Assembly: GCA_029262095.1 (NCBI GenBank)
Contig: JAJDAB010000284.1
Coordinates: 1-8,675 of the forward strand
DNA length: 8,675 bases
DNA from: Candidatus Hydrogenedentota bacterium
Lineage (GTDB): Bacteria > Hydrogenedentota > Hydrogenedentia > Hydrogenedentales > SLHB01
Reading direction: 5' to 3'
Below, one piece after another: positions 8,501 through 8,675 of this stretch (position 1 is the first letter of the stretch; every line of letters starts with the position of its first letter). Made by a program: the position numbers and the translations under genes. The notes beneath the pieces were generated by a model. That model ran no database searches and had not been told where the DNA came from. It was given only the letters and a program-made list of their open reading frames with translations.

Positions 8501-8675
8501 TTGGAGTCGCTGTCGAAGGGCTTAATAAATTCATCTTGGGTGAAGGCGGGCGTCTTGCTAAAGCTCATATACATGAAGATCGAGTTGTCCGAGCACACGC
8601 CGCCCGAGATCATCAAGTCGCTGTGGCCTTCGAGCAATTCGGATATGGCCAACTTGACCGCGCTCAGTGAACTCG
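2560..8675 (-). CDS. pfaA: PfaA-type polyunsaturated fatty acid synthase (KS-MAT-ACPx3-KR-DH), 5' partial
   Basis: This is the core subunit of an iterative PUFA/secondary-lipid synthase. It is a cytosolic megasynthase that extends acyl chains on its own carrier domains with malonyl units. The frame is open from the window edge to a TAA at 2562-2560, giving 2037 visible residues (residue 1 is the codon 8673-8671). Domains in order are KS (to about 255), malonyl acyltransferase (368-705), helical linker (791-891), three ACPs (939-1210), ketoreductase with its structural half (1240-1745) and a dehydratase-like double hotdog (1755-2030). The KS stretch MYMSFSKTPAFT is typical of PfaA. The true start lies outside the window; a TTG at 8652 falls inside the KS and is not a start. 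Allowing for the missing KS half, the full protein should be about 2250 residues or more. The next gene starts 26 bases downstream on the same strand, so the two are probably co-transcribed. The myxobacterial name would be pfa2. Lipid product unknown. Confidence 0.93.
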   Translation of the reverse strand, partial: SSLSAVKLAISELLEGHSDLMISGGVCSDNSIFMYMSFSKTPAFTQDEFIKPFDSDSKGMMIGEGIGMVALKRLPDAERDGDRIYATIRGIGSSSDGKFKSIYAPRPQGQAKALRRAYADAGYAPSTVGLVEAHGTGTAAGDVAEVGGLKEVFGADNPRKQHIALGSVKSQIGHLKAAAGAAGLIKAALALHHKVLPATLSVKKPNPKMGLEESPFYINTETRPWVQAEDGSPRRASVSAFGFGGTNFHVTMEEHTTAQDGSYRLNTVAQPSLIAAETRAQLLTSCREALTAIEAAHGRAGYTEFLRSSAQRPISDNQARVGFVSSSQEEAVALLQQAIDGLDKRADAESWETPQGVHFRTRSLDHDGAVVALFSGQGSQYVGMGSELACNFPSYLETVQEMDRLFIEKGRSRLSDKVFPTPVFDEASDKANEAALQQTQSAQPGIGTFSVGSYKILASAGFKPDFVAGHSFGELTALWAAGALKDDSFFRLAKARGEAMAAPDHPEFDAGTMAVIFGDLEALDKELKDHPEIQIANHNSRTQVVIAGPNESMATTSAQLKERGFKVIPLPVSAAFHTPLVGHAQQPFAEAIERESFANPQIPVFSNVSGAVYENDVENIRKTLKGHMLNSVRFTEQIENMYGAGGRIFVEFGPKNILSPLVSNILEGKPHLTIAVNPKPKTSSDTQLREAAVQLAVAGVALSNLDPYCAETPTYNTEKQSPLKTQLSAPNYLSEKFVNNRESKMNDGFKLSAATPKVIVQESRTSTTPPPQNGTPSPTPSAIPAVRTEGFDESLALFYQHESETLKIHERYLETPRQYSEAFHALMNRQMDVLRDNPDSAIPDSVERSMNSFHDNQAETLKIHEQFIAQQAETTRSTLNLLKEHHSILTGSSTVGKIAQVPAPANPQSVPAPRAASAPAVSLPAPASPSSPTLDADKISETMLDVVAEKTGYPTDMLELSMDMEADLGIDSIKRVEILGAVQETYPELPEFNAEVMSELRTLGEIVDYMNAQLDAQPAIATSATPAPSAIEPNQITQTMLDVVAEKTGYPTDMLELSMDMEADLGIDSIKRVEILGAVQETYPELPEFNADVMSELRTLGEIVDYMNAQLRAPSTVTSESALATQTAGLDIEGLTQTMLSVVSDKTGYPVDMLELSMDMEADLGIDSIKRVEILGAVQEEYPDLPDVEAELLGEQRTLDEIIQCFLQTTATPSVPDSLIAAVDSLDTPGVVARSGVRLELIPPPDRLEELVPAKRCCVTTDDGTQLTAALAASLKGQGWNLAVLTYPTAICAAAAELPEGVTRVTLDDLEESTLTNALETIERELGAPARFIHLQPKSDTAAQAKAVLRSTFLLAKHLRDSLNNIPANARCSFTTITHLDGQLGYGGGTFAPIPGGLFGLTKTVNLEWPEVFCRAIDVSPQMETATAVDRILAELTDPNRRIVEVGHSDDGRFTLTPESISMAVSDDTQSVGDPSVFIVSGGAKGVTAECVIKLAAREHGTYILLGRSKLETVPTWAAGIDNEADFKKAGMEQLKSAGEKPTPAKVQSLILPIQSALTIQSVMARIEAAGGRAHYSSCDVTDARAVCDAIAELTATTGPITGIIHGAGVLADKLIEKKTADDFDRVYDPKVDGLGAMLEAIDPAQLRHLSLFSSAAGFFGNAAQSDYAIANEILNKSALDFKARYPQCHVTTFNWGPWDGGMVTPELKKLFAQRNIDVIPIEEGSELFANELMAPGNPSVQILVGSSMEVDNAIGNVELKQYTITRQWSVRANPFLSDHKIDGNPVLPMAGVMNWMGNSCEALIPGYRFFSLDDMKMLKGIVFTNGDITDYHLDIVENEKDADHVSMDVLLWSGSSEKRINHYSATITLLNNRPTTPTYSDFDGTDSNAVEGTEYYQNGTLFHGPFFQAINRGLNASENKLTLLCTAPEAEIAANGPSHFAAARLCATDANFQSLLVWARQFKQAGALPTRFGRYEHYRTIPDGTPYYLSLDISEATNARVNGTITLHDREGHIYSRLVDAETAISKTLNFVTAVS
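2581..3411 (-). other. C-terminal PKS-type dehydratase-like (double hotdog) domain
   Basis: The first hotdog carries HxxxGxxxxP as HKIDGNPVLP, with H1780 (codon 3336-3334). The second has the LFHGPFFQ signature (H1904, codon 2964-2962) and ATDANFQSLL with D1950 (codon 2826-2824), at the place of the usual dehydratase aspartate. The His/Asp pair looks intact. PfaA C-terminal DH domains resemble PKS dehydratases rather than the FabA-like DH pairs of PfaC. They are thought to take a subset of dehydration steps; that role is family knowledge, not shown here. Confidence 0.83.
3439..4956 (-). other. Ketoreductase domain (structural plus catalytic halves) of the PfaA-type protein
   Basis: This domain reduces the beta-keto group on ACP with NADPH. 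A degenerate Rossmann half (about residues 1240-1465) is followed by the catalytic half. The catalytic half has the nucleotide-binding glycine motif GGAKGVT at 1482-1488 (codons 4230-4210), CDVTD, and the S-Y-N set S1655 in FSSAAG, Y1668 in SDYAIAN (codon 3672-3670) and N1672. A long segment after LGRS, running through EKPTPAKVQSLILPIQ, lies between the early strands; it is, as I recall, usual for PUFA-synthase KRs and longer than in modular PKS. All key residues are present, so activity is expected. Confidence 0.92.
5341..5559 (-). repeat. ACP module repeat, copy B (ACP2)
   Basis: This 219-base unit encodes residues 1039-1111, which match copy A at 72 of 73 positions. The third ACP (5044-5262) aligns to both in the core. 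It differs in its last third (PDVEAELLGEQRTLDEIIQC) and lacks the MNAQL ending. Confidence 0.93.
5632..5850 (-). repeat. ACP module repeat, copy A (ACP1)
   Basis: This 219-base unit encodes residues 942-1014. It aligns without gaps to copy B 291 bases away (5341-5559). By hand count 22 of 219 bases differ and only one residue changes (Glu to Asp in EFNAEVM / EFNADVM). It is an internal tandem duplication of coding sequence, not a mobile element. Confidence 0.93.
5872..5973 (-). other. Pro/Ala/Ser-rich flexible linker before the ACP array
   Basis: Residues 901-934 are almost entirely Pro, Ala, Ser and Val, as in the linkers that tether mobile carrier domains. Shorter linkers of similar composition separate ACP1 from ACP2 (residues 1015-1035) and ACP2 from ACP3 (1112-1133). 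Another Pro/Thr/Ser-rich stretch precedes the helical linker, near nt 6310-6375. Confidence 0.8.
6001..6303 (-). repeat. Helical linker with duplicated ETLKIHE motif (MAT-ACP linker)
   Basis: Residues 791-891 lie between the MAT and the ACP array. They look strongly helical and are rich in Glu, Gln, His and Leu. A 20-residue unit with the pattern S-(L/M)-x-x-F-x(5)-ETLKIHE-x-(aromatic)-(L/I) occurs at residues 794-813 (nt 6294-6235) and again at 849-868 (nt 6129-6070), 55 residues apart. Both copies contain ETLKIHE exactly. A helical stretch of this kind between AT and ACPs is, as far as I recall, present in other PUFA synthases. Its role is not known to me; a coiled-coil spacer or dimer contact is possible. 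Confidence 0.7.
6559..7572 (-). other. Malonyl-CoA acyltransferase (MAT) domain of the PfaA-type protein
   Basis: This domain transfers malonyl from CoA to the downstream ACPs. Visible motifs are GQGSQ from residue 376, the nucleophile S471 in GHSFGE (codon 7263-7261), R496 in KARGEAM, and the general-base H577 in AAFHTP (codon 6945-6943). By family knowledge the arginine binds the malonyl carboxylate, and AFH is the form usual for malonyl rather than methylmalonyl specificity, so malonyl is the inferred substrate. The domain ends near FVEFGPKN at about residue 650, with a helical tail to about 705. Confidence 0.92.
7909..8675 (-). other. Ketosynthase domain of the PfaA-type protein (C-terminal part)
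   Basis: This domain performs decarboxylative Claisen condensation of the growing chain with malonyl-ACP. The first complete visible residues are SSLSAVKLA, which match the residues just after the nucleophile in DAACASSL, so the catalytic cysteine should be two codons beyond the window edge. The two catalytic histidines are present: H134 in EAHGTGT (codon 8274-8272) and H174 in SQIGHL (codon 8154-8152). The inferred Cys-to-His spacing of 135 residues equals that in the second gene's KS (C199 to H334). The domain closes with FGFGGTNFH at residues 241-249. Confidence 0.93.

Noticed and set aside
8650..8652. TTG as the start of the long minus-strand gene.
   Set aside because: The frame continues upstream to the window edge and encodes the residues expected just after the KS active-site cysteine, so the gene begins outside the window.

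Overview
The window is an interior slice of an iterative polyunsaturated-fatty-acid (PUFA) / secondary-lipid synthase locus. All of the supportable coding is on the minus strand, so the genes read from position 8675 down to position 1. Two very large multidomain genes fill the window, and both run off an edge. The sequence has no tRNA, rRNA, insertion sequence, CRISPR array or operon boundary that I can see.

First gene (8675 to 2560, 5' end missing): a PfaA/Pfa2-type synthase. The order is ketosynthase (KS, entered about two codons after its active-site cysteine), malonyl-type acyltransferase (MAT), a helical linker with a duplicated motif, a Pro/Ala-rich linker, three tandem acyl carrier proteins (ACPs), a ketoreductase (KR) and a C-terminal PKS-type dehydratase-like hotdog domain. 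The active-site motifs I could check in the visible part are intact.

Second gene (2533 to 1, 3' end missing): it starts after a 26-base gap and is a PfaC/Pfa3-type protein. It begins with a complete KS (C199, H334, H373), followed by a chain-length-factor (CLF) domain. In the CLF the cysteine position is Glu669 and the first histidine position is Asn796. Further domains expected in this family (AT and/or DH-DH) would lie beyond position 1.

Together the proteins would load malonyl units by the MAT onto the ACPs. The KS and KS-CLF would condense them, and KR and DH would process the beta-keto intermediates. The enoyl reductase (PfaD/Pfa1) and the phosphopantetheinyl transferase (PfaE) needed for a working system are not in the window. 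A PfaA-type gene followed directly by a KS-CLF gene, with no separate pfaB between them, resembles the myxobacterial pfa2-pfa3 arrangement more than the marine gammaproteobacterial pfaA-B-C-D order.

Organism: a bacterium with moderate GC (low to mid fifties percent, judged by eye) and a secondary-lipid synthase. Myxococcota, other deltaproteobacterial-type lineages and Planctomycetota are plausible, but the sequence alone does not decide. The system is a recognised family, not a new one. The most distinctive local features are two ACP modules that are almost identical as protein but have drifted at synonymous sites, a diverged third ACP, and the duplicated helical motif before the ACPs.
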